Source: Prevotella sp.
GTDB taxonomy: Bacteria > Bacteroidota > Bacteroidia > Bacteroidales > Bacteroidaceae
Direction of reading: 5' to 3'
NCBI GenBank assembly: GCA_021204905.1
Contig: JAJPYN010000007.1
Span: forward strand, 28,464 to 75,022
DNA: 46,559 nt
Shown here: positions 17,428-27,500 of the stretch, piece by piece
Numbering within the stretch: the stretch's first letter is position 1
Layout of the letters: each line of letters starts with the position of its first letter
Program-made: the position numbers and the translations under genes
The notes under the pieces: generated by a model
Databases searched by the model: none
What the model saw: the letters and a program-made list of their open reading frames with translations, nothing else
What the model was told of the DNA's origin: nothing

Positions 17428-19062
17428 TTGAACAAGATAGTTATATATCAGGTCTTTACCCGACTGTTCGGCAACAGAAATACCGCTCGCATACCCGACG
17501 GCACATTATCCGACAACGGCACGGGTAAGTTTCAAGACTTTGACAATAAAGTGTTGCGTCGCATCCGGGACAAGGGTGTGACGCACATTTGGTATACGGG
17601 GGTCATCCGCCACGCCTCCGTCACCGACTATTCCGCATACGGACTGCCCGTGCAGGAGGCGTCGGTGGTGAAAGGGAAAGCGGGTTCGCCCTACGCAATC
17701 TGCGACTACTACGACGTTGACCCCGACCTTGCCGTCGACGTAACCCGCCGAATGAGCGAATGGGAGGCGTTGATAAGCAGGACGCACGCCGCGGGGATGA
17801 AGGTCATTACGGACTTTGTGTCCAACCACGTGGCGCGCCAGTACCGGTCGATATGCAAGCCGGCGGACGTGGCGGACATTGGCGAGCGCGACGTTGACGG
17901 CAAGCATTTCTCCCCGACAAACGACTTCTATTATTGCGTCGGCACGCCGTTTATCTCGCCCGTGCCCGGCAATTACGAGGAGAACCCCGCCAAGGCGACG
18001 GGCAACGACTGCTTCTCGGCTCATCCGTCGGCGAACGATTGGTACGAGACGGTCAAGCTCAACTACGGCATCGACTACTGCGACTGGTCGGGCACGCCGT
18101 CGTTTCATTTCACGCCCGTGCCGCCGCTGTGGGACAAGATGACCGCTATCCTGCTCTTCTGGGCGGGCAAGGGCATCGACGCTTTCCGCTGCGACATGGC
18201 GGAGATGGTGCCTGCCGAGTTCTGGGACTATGCCTCGACGCGGCTCAAAGCGAAGTTCCCGAACGTCAAATTAATAGGCGAGGTGTACAACCCCGCGCTA
18301 TATCGGCGTTATATCGCTGCGGGCTTCGATTACCTCTACGACAAAGTGGGGATGTACGACACGCTCCGCGCAATCATAACAAGCGGTTGCCCGACGGCGG
18401 AAATCACACGTCGCTGGCAGGAGACGGACGACATTCGCGGCAATATGCTGTATTTCCTCGAGAACCACGACGAGCAGCGCATCGCCTCCGACTTCTTCGC
18501 ACACGACGGCAGAAAGGCTGTCCCGGCATTCATCGTCGCCGCACTCCTAATGTCAAACCCCGTGATGCTCTACGCCGGACAGGAATACGGCGAGCGCGGC
18601 ATGGACGCGGAGGGCTTCTCGGGACGCGACGGACGCACGACGATTTTCGATTATTGGTCGGTGGAGAGCATACGCCGCGGCTACTTCGACCGCAGACGGC
18701 TTACGGCAGACGAGCGGCAGTTGGAGAGTCTGTACACTAAAATCCTCAACGTCGCCACGAAAGAAAAGACCGTTGCCGACGGCGCTTCGTTCGACCTGAT
18801 GTACGTCAATCCGCAGCTCAATCCCCGGCAGTATGCCTTCCTCAGGGGCAACGACATGCTCGTCGTAACAAACTTTGACGATAAAGATGTTGCCGTTCCG
18901 GTGGTCATCCCGCAGCACGCGTTCGACTTCCTGCATATAAAAGAGCAATCCGGCACGGCTGTTGATTTGCTCTCCGGCAAAACGTTCACGCTTGATTTGC
19001 AGGCAGACAGGGCGGTAAACGTCGGCGTTCCGGCAAACGGCGGAGTGGTATTAAAGTGGTAA
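17428..19062 (+). CDS. Cytoplasmic GH13 alpha-amylase family enzyme
   Basis: The 544-aa product begins NKIVIYQVFTRLFGN, the usual N terminus of this GH13 group, with no signal peptide. That fixes the start at the TTG at 17428, preceded by GGGGAG at 17414-17419. Conserved region I is DFVSNHVAR. The nucleophile is predicted as Asp256 (DAFRCDMAE), the acid/base as Glu285 (LIGEVYN) and the stabiliser as Asp348 (ENHDEQR). It probably acts on internal alpha-glucans or maltodextrins. Its 3' end meets the next gene, so the two are likely co-translated. Confidence 0.9.
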   Translation: MNKIVIYQVFTRLFGNRNTARIPDGTLSDNGTGKFQDFDNKVLRRIRDKGVTHIWYTGVIRHASVTDYSAYGLPVQEASVVKGKAGSPYAICDYYDVDPDLAVDVTRRMSEWEALISRTHAAGMKVITDFVSNHVARQYRSICKPADVADIGERDVDGKHFSPTNDFYYCVGTPFISPVPGNYEENPAKATGNDCFSAHPSANDWYETVKLNYGIDYCDWSGTPSFHFTPVPPLWDKMTAILLFWAGKGIDAFRCDMAEMVPAEFWDYASTRLKAKFPNVKLIGEVYNPALYRRYIAAGFDYLYDKVGMYDTLRAIITSGCPTAEITRRWQETDDIRGNMLYFLENHDEQRIASDFFAHDGRKAVPAFIVAALLMSNPVMLYAGQEYGERGMDAEGFSGRDGRTTIFDYWSVESIRRGYFDRRRLTADERQLESLYTKILNVATKEKTVADGASFDLMYVNPQLNPRQYAFLRGNDMLVVTNFDDKDVAVPVVIPQHAFDFLHIKEQSGTAVDLLSGKTFTLDLQADRAVNVGVPANGGVVLKW

Positions 19063-19073
19063 GCGGTTTTCTT

Positions 19074-20159
19074 ATGTGGCGGCTTCTGTTCCTTATTATT
19101 CCCCTTTCGGCACTCGCCTACACGCTGTGGCACGTGTGGACGCTCCTCCCCTTGCCCTCTGCGTGGCGCACGGCGGCGGTCGTTCTGTGCGCAGGAGCGT
19201 TCTGCATGCTCTTCCTCAGCATAGGCAAGGTGCTGGACGCTATGCCGATGACCGTCGCGACAACCGTCTACCGCGTCGGCACGACAAGCATGATTATCTT
19301 GCTGTACGCCTTCATCTTCTTCCTCATCCTCGATCTGTTGCGCCTCGTCCGTGTCATTCCCGCGCAGGTGTTGCACGGCAATTGGCTGACGTTGGCGGCG
19401 CTCGTGGCGGTACTTTTGGTATTGACAGTCTGCGGCAACATCCATTATCATCACAAGAAACGGCAGGAAATAACGCTCACGACGGATAAGGCGGTGCGAC
19501 CGGGGACGAAACTCCTGCTTGCGAGCGACCTGCATCTGGGCTATCACATCCGCCGCAACGAGCTTCGGCAATGGGTGGATATGATCAACGCCGAGCGCCC
19601 CGACATCGTGCTTTTGGGCGGCGACCTGGTCGACAGAGGTATCCGTCCGCTCATCGAGGAGGACATGGCGGCGGAGCTGCGGCGGATAAATGCGCCCGTC
19701 TTTGCGTGCTTCGGCAACCACGAATACTACTGCGGTGCGGACCGGGCGGAGGCGTTTTACCGGTCGGCGGGCATCACCCTCCTGCGCGACAGTACGGCTT
19801 CGTTCGGCGGGATATGCATCGCGGGCAGGGACGACCGGACAAACAGCCGGCGCAAAAGCGTTAAGTCGCTGCTTAAAACCGTGCCGCGCGACAAATTTAT
19901 CATACTCCTCGACCATCAGCCTTACAACCTCCGCCGTGCCGCCGAGGCGGGTGTCGATTTCCAATTCAGCGGACACACCCACCACGGACAAGTCTTTCCC
20001 GCCTCCCTAATAACCGATGCTGTCTACACTGTGGCGCACGGGGAGTACACCGACGGCAAGACGCAATATTACGTCAGTTCCGGTCTCGGCATCTGGGGCG
20101 CGAAATTCCGTATCGGCACGTGTTCCGAATACGTTGTCGCGACGATTGTAAACAATTGA
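19074..20159 (+). CDS. Membrane-anchored calcineurin-like metallophosphoesterase
   Basis: The start is taken as the ATG at 19074 (361 aa); a GTG at 19056 overlapping the amylase would add six residues. About four N-terminal membrane segments (roughly 1-130) precede a YaeI-like phosphoesterase domain. Metal ligands lie in LASDLHLGYH, LGGDLVDRG, CFGNHEYYCG and SGHTHHGQVFP, the full set for a di-metal site. The substrate is not evident; related proteins act on phospholipid-type or UDP-sugar phosphodiesters. It ends 11 bp from the convergent deacetylase gene. Confidence 0.85.
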   Translation: MWRLLFLIIPLSALAYTLWHVWTLLPLPSAWRTAAVVLCAGAFCMLFLSIGKVLDAMPMTVATTVYRVGTTSMIILLYAFIFFLILDLLRLVRVIPAQVLHGNWLTLAALVAVLLVLTVCGNIHYHHKKRQEITLTTDKAVRPGTKLLLASDLHLGYHIRRNELRQWVDMINAERPDIVLLGGDLVDRGIRPLIEEDMAAELRRINAPVFACFGNHEYYCGADRAEAFYRSAGITLLRDSTASFGGICIAGRDDRTNSRRKSVKSLLKTVPRDKFIILLDHQPYNLRRAAEAGVDFQFSGHTHHGQVFPASLITDAVYTVAHGEYTDGKTQYYVSSGLGIWGAKFRIGTCSEYVVATIVNN

Positions 20160-20170
20160 TTTTGAAGTAG

Positions 20171-20806
20171 TTAGAAACGCCGTCTGCGCTTCTCGGCGGT
20201 GAGCAGCCCGAACGAATAACCGTTTGCTACGAGCCAGTCGAGCGAGCGGGGCAGGGCGGTGTGCAGTTTGCCGATGCTGCGGAGCGAGTCGTGGAAGGTG
20301 ATGATGCTGCCGTTGCGCGTGTATTTTACAACGTTTTTATACACGTCGTCGGCGTTCAACCGTTTGCTGTAATCGCGCGTAACGAGATCCCACATCACCA
20401 CGCGGTAGTTCCTCACCAGCCACAGGTATTGCCGCGTGCGCATCCACCCGTGCGGCGGCCGGAACAGCTTGGTTTGCAGCACGTTCTCTGCGCGCAAAAC
20501 ATTGGCGGCATATTCGCGCGTGGAGTGGCGTATGCCCGCGTAATGGTTGTAGGTGTGGTTGCCGATGGAATGGCCGTCAGCCTTCACCGCAGCAACAATT
20601 TCGGGGTATTTCTCCGCGTTCTCGCCCACCATGAAGAACGTCGCTTTAATGCCGCGCTGGCGAAGGCAATCGAGCACGAACGGCGTGGCTTCGGGGATAG
20701 GCCCGTCGTCGAACGTGAGGTAGACCGTGCGCTGCGTTACATCGCGCCGCCATAATGCCCGCGGGAAGATCCAGCGCAGCCACGGTGAGGGCTGTTCGAT
20801 AATCAT
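20171..20806 (-). CDS. NodB-homology polysaccharide deacetylase family protein
   Basis: The 211-aa CE4 carbohydrate esterase has TFDDGP (Asp33/Asp34), the metal-binding HSIGNHTYNH (His84, His88), RPPHGWMR and ITFHDS, the standard motif series. There is no clear signal peptide; the N terminus MIIEQPSPWLRWIFP is only mildly hydrophobic. It directly follows the DUF2723 gene on the - strand with no gap (start codon adjacent to the upstream stop), so the two products are probably made together. It may deacetylate an N-acetylated cell-surface glycan; the substrate is unknown. Confidence 0.88.
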   Translation of the reverse strand: MIIEQPSPWLRWIFPRALWRRDVTQRTVYLTFDDGPIPEATPFVLDCLRQRGIKATFFMVGENAEKYPEIVAAVKADGHSIGNHTYNHYAGIRHSTREYAANVLRAENVLQTKLFRPPHGWMRTRQYLWLVRNYRVVMWDLVTRDYSKRLNADDVYKNVVKYTRNGSIITFHDSLRSIGKLHTALPRSLDWLVANGYSFGLLTAEKRRRRF

Positions 20807-23800
20807 CTACTCGTAGAGCTTGCCGCCTTTGGCTTGGTAGGCGTCTATCAACAGTTTCATTTGCGCCTCCTGCTCCTTCGACAGCTTCTCGTCGATGAGG
20901 TCGCTCACGGACAGGACGGCCTGCATGATGTAGAACTGCGTGAGGATGTCGCGCTGTGCAAGGGTGAAATCATTGCCGCCGAGCATGATGTACCACGACG
21001 CATAATCCACCGCCGACTGCCATACGGCCGAGTCAATTTCGGTGGCGCGCTTCTTCTCGCCGATGAGCGCATAGGCCTTGGCGAGGTCGTTAGCGCCGCT
21101 GATATAATCGAGCGGGATGTTGCATTCGGGCAGCTCCTTATCGCACCGCCGCAGCGCCTTCAACGCCTTGTCTTTCTTACCCTCGGCGATAAGCTCGAGC
21201 GCGAGTTTGCCGAAGAGCCGCCGGTGGGTGTAGCACATGCGCATCACCGTCTCGTCGATGTAAATGCCGGGCGTGCTCATCCCGCCGTAACGGAAGCGGT
21301 TCATCATGTTGTTGTAGGTCTTCTCCGTGTCGAAGCTCTTCACGCCCTCCTTGGCGGTGGTGAACGGCGAGATGCGGTTGGCGAGGCCTTCTTGGATGAA
21401 GTTGTCGCCGAGGTTCATGTAGTTCTCTTCGCCGACGGTGGTGGCCACGTAAACCGGGCGCGTCCAGTTGGCGTTGCGGATTATCTCGAGCATCATCAGG
21501 TCGTTCTTATACAGCGCGCGCTTGCCCGAGAGGGAGATGACCATCTTGTCGGGTATCGAGTCGGACGCCATGAGCATGCCGCTCTTGCGGACAGCTTCTT
21601 TGTCGATGGTGATGTAAACCGTGTCAGTCGGGATTACGTTGAAATCGGGGTCTTTGCTGCGAACCCAATATTTCATAATGTTCTCTAACTCAAAGGGGTC
21701 GTCGCCGAAATTCTCCCGCGCCTCTTGCGGATGCTCCTTGTAGAAATCAAGCACTTCCTGCTTGTACGACGTGTCAATCTCAATCATCTCGTTCGTGCCG
21801 GAACAATAATCAATCCTCGGCCAGTCGATGGGCAGCGCGGGCGAGTCGTAAGCCGGGCGCAGCATCTGGTCGATGTACCAATCCGTTTGCAAATAGGACA
21901 AGTTGCACACGCGCGCGTCGGTGCGGAAGCCCTCGACATCTTGGTTGTACCACAGCGGGAAGGTGTCGTTGTCGCCGTTGGTGAAAATAATCGGGTTGCC
22001 TTCGTCTTGCAGCGTCATCAAGTAGTTTTGCCCGAAGTCGCGGCAGGAGTAGCGTCCGCTGCGGTCGTGGTCGTCCCAGTTTTGCGAAGCCATCTGAATC
22101 GGTACGAACAGGCATATCACCGAACAAACCGCCGCCGTGATGACAGCGTTGGGTTTGCAGTGAAGGTATTTGTCGATTGCCCGTTTAATCAGGTCGATGA
22201 TGCCCGCCACGCCCAGACCGCACCAGATGGCGAAGGCGTAGAACGAACCGGCGTAGGCATAGTCGCGCTCACGCGGTTGCGACGGCGTCTGGTTAAGGTA
22301 AAGCACGATGGCGAGGCCGGTCATGAAGAACAGGAAGAAGACCACCCAGAACTGCCGGATGCCGTCTTGCCCGCGGAACGCTTGCCAGAACAAGCCGATG
22401 AGCCCGAGTAGCAGCGGCAGGCAGTAATAAACATTGTGCCCTTTGTTTTCTTGCAGGTCTTGCGGCAATTTGCTTTGGTCGCCCAGCCGCAGGTTGTCGA
22501 TGAATTTTATGCCCGTGAGCCAGTTGCCGTGTTCGAGCTCGCCGTTGCCTTGTTTGTCGTTTTGCCGGCCGGCGAAGTTCCACATGAAATAGCGCCAATA
22601 CATGAAGTTGCACTGGTAGGACAGGAAGAAGCGGATGTTCTCCAGTTGCGACGGCATCTTCACCATTATCGTCTCGCCGCAGCGGTCGTAAGGCACCTCC
22701 GTCCCTTCGACGCCGCCCATCCAGTCCTCATACTGCTTGGTGTGCGCCGAGGAGTGCATGCGCGGGAAGAACATGTTTTGCGCGTAGTTGTATTTAATCT
22801 TGCGGCCGACGATGAAATACGAGTCCTTCTCGCCCGCCGACGCCTTCTCCTTACGTTGCCAGATGGGCGCGGTCGTCTTCTTGTCCGGCACGCAGACATT
22901 ACCCTCGACGTTGAGCTTCACCTGCGACGTGTAGGCCGGACCGTAGAGCAGCGGCGTGTCGCCATATTGCTCGCGACTGAGGTAGGTGCCCAGCGTGAAG
23001 ATGTCCTCGGGCGAGTTCTGGTCCATCGGCGGGTTCGCGGACGAACGGATGACGATGACGGCGTAACTCGAATAGCCAATCATCAGCATCAGCATGCACA
23101 TCAGCGCCGTATTTTTCACCCGCGCGCTAATCAGCGGCACGCGCTTGCCGTCAGCCTTCTTTTGCAAACGCAGCACAAACCACAGGATGGCGAGGATGAT
23201 GACGCCCGTGATGAACGCGCCCCAGCCGTAGCCGTAGAACGGGATGCCGAGCATGGCGAACGCCAGCAGGAACGCGATGTTTTGCAGCCGCTCGCTCTTG
23301 CCGGTGTAAGTAACGTAGATCGCCCAACAGACGCTCGCCACAAGCAGGATGATGTAAATGATTTCGCCGGTGTTAAACGGGCAACCGAGCGTGTTTACAA
23401 AGAATAGTTCAAACCAGCCGCCCACGGTGATGATGCCCGGCACGACGCCGTAGAGTACCGCCGCCACTATCACAAACGAGATGAGCAGCGCGAAGACCGA
23501 GCCTTTCACTTCAATCTTCGGGAAGCGGCGGTAGCAATAAACCAGCACGATGGCGGGAATGCACAGCAAATTCAGCAGGTGCACGCCGATCGACAGGCCC
23601 GTCATGTACATAATCAGCACAAGCCAGCGGTCGGAGTTCTCCTCGTCGGCGCGCTCTTCCCACTTCAAAATCAGCCAGAACACCGCCGCCGTGAACGCGC
23701 TCGAATAGGCATAAACCTCGCCCTCGACAGCCGAGAACCAGAACGTGTCGCTAAACGTGTAGATCAGCGCACCGACCATTCCGGCACCCATCACGGCGAT

Positions 23801-24151
23801 GATGTTGCCCGCCGACAGCTCGTCCTTGCCGCGCATCACCAGCCGCCGCGCAAGGTGCGTGATGCTCCAGAAAAGAAACAGGATCGTCGTGGCCGACAGC
23901 AGCGCACTCATCGTGTTCACCATCCGCGCCACCTGCGAGGGGTCCGACGTCAGCTGACTGAACAGATTTGCCGTGAGCATAAAGAACGGTGCGCCCGGCG
24001 GATGACCCACCTCCAAACGATAGCCCGTGGTGATAAACTCGGGGCAGTCCCAGAACGACGCCGTCGGCTCAATGGTAGAGCAATAAACAATGGCGGCAAC
24101 GAGGAATATCACCCACCCCAGCACATTGTTCACCAACTTGTATGTCTTCAT
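20807..24151 (-). CDS. DUF2723 / TMEM260-like membrane glycosyltransferase
   Basis: The 1114-aa polytopic protein belongs to the DUF2723 family. Its human homologue TMEM260 is a protein O-mannosyltransferase (GT-C fold). The N terminus shows a membrane segment followed by EPTASFWDCPEFITTGY (28-44) and GHPPGAPFF (49-57), the conserved first loop with acidic residues. Many membrane segments follow to about 360 and again at about 610-720. A soluble C-terminal part from about 730 has helical, TPR-like character. A role in envelope or protein glycosylation is inferred. It is coupled to a deacetylase. Confidence 0.85.
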   Translation of the reverse strand: MKTYKLVNNVLGWVIFLVAAIVYCSTIEPTASFWDCPEFITTGYRLEVGHPPGAPFFMLTANLFSQLTSDPSQVARMVNTMSALLSATTILFLFWSITHLARRLVMRGKDELSAGNIIAVMGAGMVGALIYTFSDTFWFSAVEGEVYAYSSAFTAAVFWLILKWEERADEENSDRWLVLIMYMTGLSIGVHLLNLLCIPAIVLVYCYRRFPKIEVKGSVFALLISFVIVAAVLYGVVPGIITVGGWFELFFVNTLGCPFNTGEIIYIILLVASVCWAIYVTYTGKSERLQNIAFLLAFAMLGIPFYGYGWGAFITGVIILAILWFVLRLQKKADGKRVPLISARVKNTALMCMLMLMIGYSSYAVIVIRSSANPPMDQNSPEDIFTLGTYLSREQYGDTPLLYGPAYTSQVKLNVEGNVCVPDKKTTAPIWQRKEKASAGEKDSYFIVGRKIKYNYAQNMFFPRMHSSAHTKQYEDWMGGVEGTEVPYDRCGETIMVKMPSQLENIRFFLSYQCNFMYWRYFMWNFAGRQNDKQGNGELEHGNWLTGIKFIDNLRLGDQSKLPQDLQENKGHNVYYCLPLLLGLIGLFWQAFRGQDGIRQFWVVFFLFFMTGLAIVLYLNQTPSQPRERDYAYAGSFYAFAIWCGLGVAGIIDLIKRAIDKYLHCKPNAVITAAVCSVICLFVPIQMASQNWDDHDRSGRYSCRDFGQNYLMTLQDEGNPIIFTNGDNDTFPLWYNQDVEGFRTDARVCNLSYLQTDWYIDQMLRPAYDSPALPIDWPRIDYCSGTNEMIEIDTSYKQEVLDFYKEHPQEARENFGDDPFELENIMKYWVRSKDPDFNVIPTDTVYITIDKEAVRKSGMLMASDSIPDKMVISLSGKRALYKNDLMMLEIIRNANWTRPVYVATTVGEENYMNLGDNFIQEGLANRISPFTTAKEGVKSFDTEKTYNNMMNRFRYGGMSTPGIYIDETVMRMCYTHRRLFGKLALELIAEGKKDKALKALRRCDKELPECNIPLDYISGANDLAKAYALIGEKKRATEIDSAVWQSAVDYASWYIMLGGNDFTLAQRDILTQFYIMQAVLSVSDLIDEKLSKEQEAQMKLLIDAYQAKGGKLYE

Positions 24152-24180
24152 CTCGAAAAGGATTGTTTGTTTCTTCCTTG

Positions 24181-24188
24181 CAAAAGTA
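24181..24188 (-). promoter_or_regulatory. -7 element upstream of the DUF2723 gene
   Basis: On the - strand this reads TACTTTTG, a perfect TAnnTTTG, 29 bp before the start codon at 24151. No good TTTG is found at the expected -33 position. Confidence 0.4.
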
Positions 24189-24252
24189 CAAAGAATTGCC
24201 CGATTAACGCCCTATGCCGGAAAATATTCGCCGCGGCTAAGGACAAAACAAA

Positions 24253-24290
24253 AGGGGCGCACTTCGCAGCGAACCCCTCTTCTATTTTTA
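24253..24290 (-). terminator. Bidirectional hairpin terminator
   Basis: Arms AGGGG-CGC (24253-24260) and GCG-AA-CCCCT (24269-24278) form an 8-bp stem with a 2-base bulge. A T-rich run follows on the - strand (TTTTGTTTTG) and also on the + strand (24279-24290). It would end the - strand transcript carrying the 1185-aa protein and the small ORF before the DUF2723 promoter. Confidence 0.55.
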
Positions 24291-24310
24291 TAAAATCTAA
24301 AACTTAAGCA

Positions 24311-24331
24311 ATCATAAAAAGCTTTTATGAT
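24311..24331. terminator. AT-rich perfect inverted repeat
   Basis: ATCATAAAA and TTTTATGAT flank a 3-base loop AGC (9-bp stem), 36 bp downstream of the small ORF stop. A second small hairpin, GGTCC-GTCA-GGACC, lies at 24343-24356. They may be 3'-end structures of the same transcript; neither has a strong T-run on the - strand. Confidence 0.4.
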
Positions 24332-24367
24332 ATCGATAAACCGGTCCGTCAGGACCTACTTACTCAT

Positions 24368-24541
24368 TCACCAAAGACCGTCGTCCTCGTCCTCATCATC
24401 GAATTCCCACCCGTCGTTCTGCTTGGTGAAAATATCCTTGGTTACGCCTGTCGTGGAGTTAAAGGCTCCTATATCTTGAGCGAATAGGCCGTGCGCTTCA
24501 ACGTCCACGACGTCTGTATCGGGCTTTAAATATGTCTTCAT
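24368..24541 (-). CDS. Small acidic protein, 57 aa, unknown function
   Basis: A 57-codon ORF begins MKTYLKPDTDVVDVEAHG and ends in an acidic tail, EFDDEDEDDGLW. The start MKxYxKPxTxVV is, from memory, common among short Bacteroidales proteins of unknown role that lie next to secreted or surface-protein genes. It begins 24 bp after the stop of the 1185-aa secreted protein on the same strand and precedes the terminator hairpins, so it is probably co-transcribed. No signal peptide or catalytic motif is visible. It is too short for a default ORF length cut-off. Confidence 0.7.
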   Translation of the reverse strand: MKTYLKPDTDVVDVEAHGLFAQDIGAFNSTTGVTKDIFTKQNDGWEFDDEDEDDGLW

Positions 24542-24565
24542 AATCTGTTCGTAGTTTAATGTTTG

Positions 24566-27500
24566 TTACTTCTTAATCACTTTCTTGCCGTCAACAATGT
24601 ACACGCCGGGCTTGTTCATGTTGTTCACGCGAACGCCTTGGATGGTGTAGATGGCGCCGTCGGAAACGGTCTCAACCGCAGCTGTCGGAACGGTGGTGAT
24701 GCCGGTGGTCTGCTCTTCGGAATCGTCCTCGACATATTCGATTATCTTCAGACCTGCACCGCCGCCATTTTCAAAGTTGCTCTTGAGTAACGGCAACCAT
24801 GCCCGGTTGGATGTCATTTCGAAGGCACTTCCGTCGTTGTTCATCCAGTAGAAACCGAGTTTGCTGTAAGTATTGGATTTATTTCCATATTCATCGTAAG
24901 ACGTGGTTACCTTGCCGTAATCAAGATAGTAATAGTAGAAATCTTCAGCCGAATAGGTGGTTTCATCCGTGTCAAGATTATTATACGCCGTTGTCGTAGC
25001 AGTCTGCATTTCTTGAGCGGTCGAAGAAGAAGCAACGCCTTGGTGACTGCTTGCGTCGCCATCCCAGCCGAACAGCAGGTTGTCCTTTGCCGTGGTCGGA
25101 GAGTATGTTATATCCGTATCGGGCCAGTCCTCGTCATTGTCATTAGTCACATACGCGGTGAAAGTAATGGGGGAGTCATAGGAATCGCCGCAACCTTTGA
25201 CAAGAATGCCTATTCCCGCGGGAACGATGTTGGGGTATTCGTATTTCTGTTGTATGGTGATGGCATAACCCTCATTGTGTTCTTCCTCTTCCTCTTCGTC
25301 GGGGTCATCTTCGTCGCCATTATTGCCTTCGCCGTTGTCGACCTCGTCCGCAAGCTTCTTTACTCTTGCTTTGGATGACCCTGTGCCGGGTTCTTCATCG
25401 TCGCCACCGTTCGTTTCCTCTTCATCGCCGTATATGTTTGTCTTTTCCTTGGCGACATTTGTGATGATGTATCCCGTCAAGCCGCTGGGTATCTGGAAAT
25501 TCTTGTCGCAGCAATATGTGCCGTAACCCTCGGTTGTCGATGTGGTGATACGCCTTATCTGGGTGTTTACACCCGGGTCATCCGGACTTAACAGCTCTGC
25601 GCTGCTGAGAGTGATGGTACATGTCTCGCCGTCAACCAGCATCAACTGGATTGCCACGACATCCGTGTCGTAATTTTTGCCCTCCGAGTTCTGACTCTTG
25701 TAGAACGGCAGGAACAGCACTTGTTCTGACCCCGTTGTTACGACGGTGTAATTCTCGTATTGATCCTCGCCGTAGTGAATGGAAAGTCTCAGTTTGCACC
25801 CTGCGGTTGCGGAGGAGAGAGTCACCTTCACTCCGAAGAAGGAATCTTCGTTGGCATCGTCGAAATTCCAATAGCCGCCGGCCCAAAGATAATTCAGTTG
25901 CAACGTGTACGTTTCTCCATCGTCGTTTACGGTGTACGAGTTGCCGGAAGTGTCCCAAAGCGTGAACTGGCTCAACAGCAACCACTGGTCAAGCACGCCA
26001 CCGGAAGTTTCCCTAATCAACTCGGCGGAAACGATTACGACTTCGCAAGGGGTGCTTGCCTGAATCACCATCTCTTTGATATTCGCGAAATCTATTTCTT
26101 CGTCTTCGTAACTACTGAAAACGCAGGTGATGGTACCCGTTGCCTCCGCGCCGTGCACGGCAAGAGGATCCGAATTGGTGTTGTCATAAAGAGAGAGCAG
26201 GATCTTCGGCGTCTCGTTCTCATTCTTCGGCGTCACCTTGTACGTTACCACAAGTTGGTAAAGGCTGGTTGTGTTGATTGTGGATATGTCAACGAGGTTG
26301 TCGTACTTCCAAGCGACTCCGCACCAGTAGCCTTTGAAGTTGATTTTGGCGCCAATGATGTTGTCTCCTTCGGTGATGTCATCGTCGGTTACGGGGAAGA
26401 CGGCGGCGGCGGCGCTGTTGTCGAGTGAACCGCTGGTTTCAGTTTCCGAGCCCGACCAGATTTCAATTCCTACGCCGAGGTTCAGGTAGTAGTTGGTAGT
26501 GGTTGAGCCATCTTCGGTCGTTGTCTTCGTGATGATGTAATTCGTACTTTCAATTGACGTGTCGCCCAGCCAAAGGACAAGCTCGATGGAGGCGTTGAGC
26601 GTGCAGGCGCCATCGGCCTTAATCTCGATTTGCGTTACTTTGGAGAAATCGACGCTGCTGTAATCTTCATCGGAGAAGTTGAAAGAAAGGGAGCCGTAGC
26701 TTCCGGTAATCTCCGCAGTATTGTTGTCGCTGTCGGTGATAACCAAAGTAATGGATGCCGCATCTTCCGCACCTTCCGTTTCGCCATCCGGTTCGTCTGC
26801 CGTTCCGCTCGGTTCATCCGTTTGGTCATCGTCGTCCGTACCTTCTCCCGTACCGTCTTCCGTCTGCTCATCATCCTCGTTGCTGTCGAAAGAGTAGGTA
26901 ACCGTGATGCCGGTGTAGTCGGCGGCAAGGTCCAACTGGTTGTCGCCCTCGTACTTCCACGCGATCGAGCCGCCGTTCTCATCCGTAATCTCGATTGTTG
27001 CGGATTGTCCGTTCGAGCCTGTGGTCATCGTGGTTGTGCTGTCGTCATCCAAATTGGTTTCGCTCCATTCGGTGTTCAGGTAGTCGTGTCCCGTGGCAAC
27101 GATGATGGGGCTTACCGCGGTTGTGCCCGTTCCGTCATCACCTTCGCCTTCGCTTGATGTGTACTTGATGAAGCTCATCGACGTGATGGTAACGGAAGCG
27201 CTCTCGGTAACATCCCCGCACTCAATGAGAATATTCACGATGCTTGTATAATCTAATGATGTGTGGTCCGAGAAAAGGAATGTTATTGTCCCGCTCTCGT
27301 CGGAAGCTGATGCAGAAGTTTCGCCTGTCCAACTACCGGTCCCCTCCTGCACATAAATGCTAATGGCTGTGCCGGAGAGGTTCTCGTAGGTTACTTCTAT
27401 TGCATCATAATCACTCAAATCCCAGAGCCAATAGGTCCAACCAAGAGCGCCCCATGATTTTGTGAAAGTCAGTTCTGCGTTATTCTCGCTATCGAACGTA

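Noticed and set aside
24253..24360. Riboswitch or small RNA in the hairpin-rich gap
   Set aside because: The hairpins fit simple 3'-end structures after the small ORF. No conserved ligand-binding core was recognisable.
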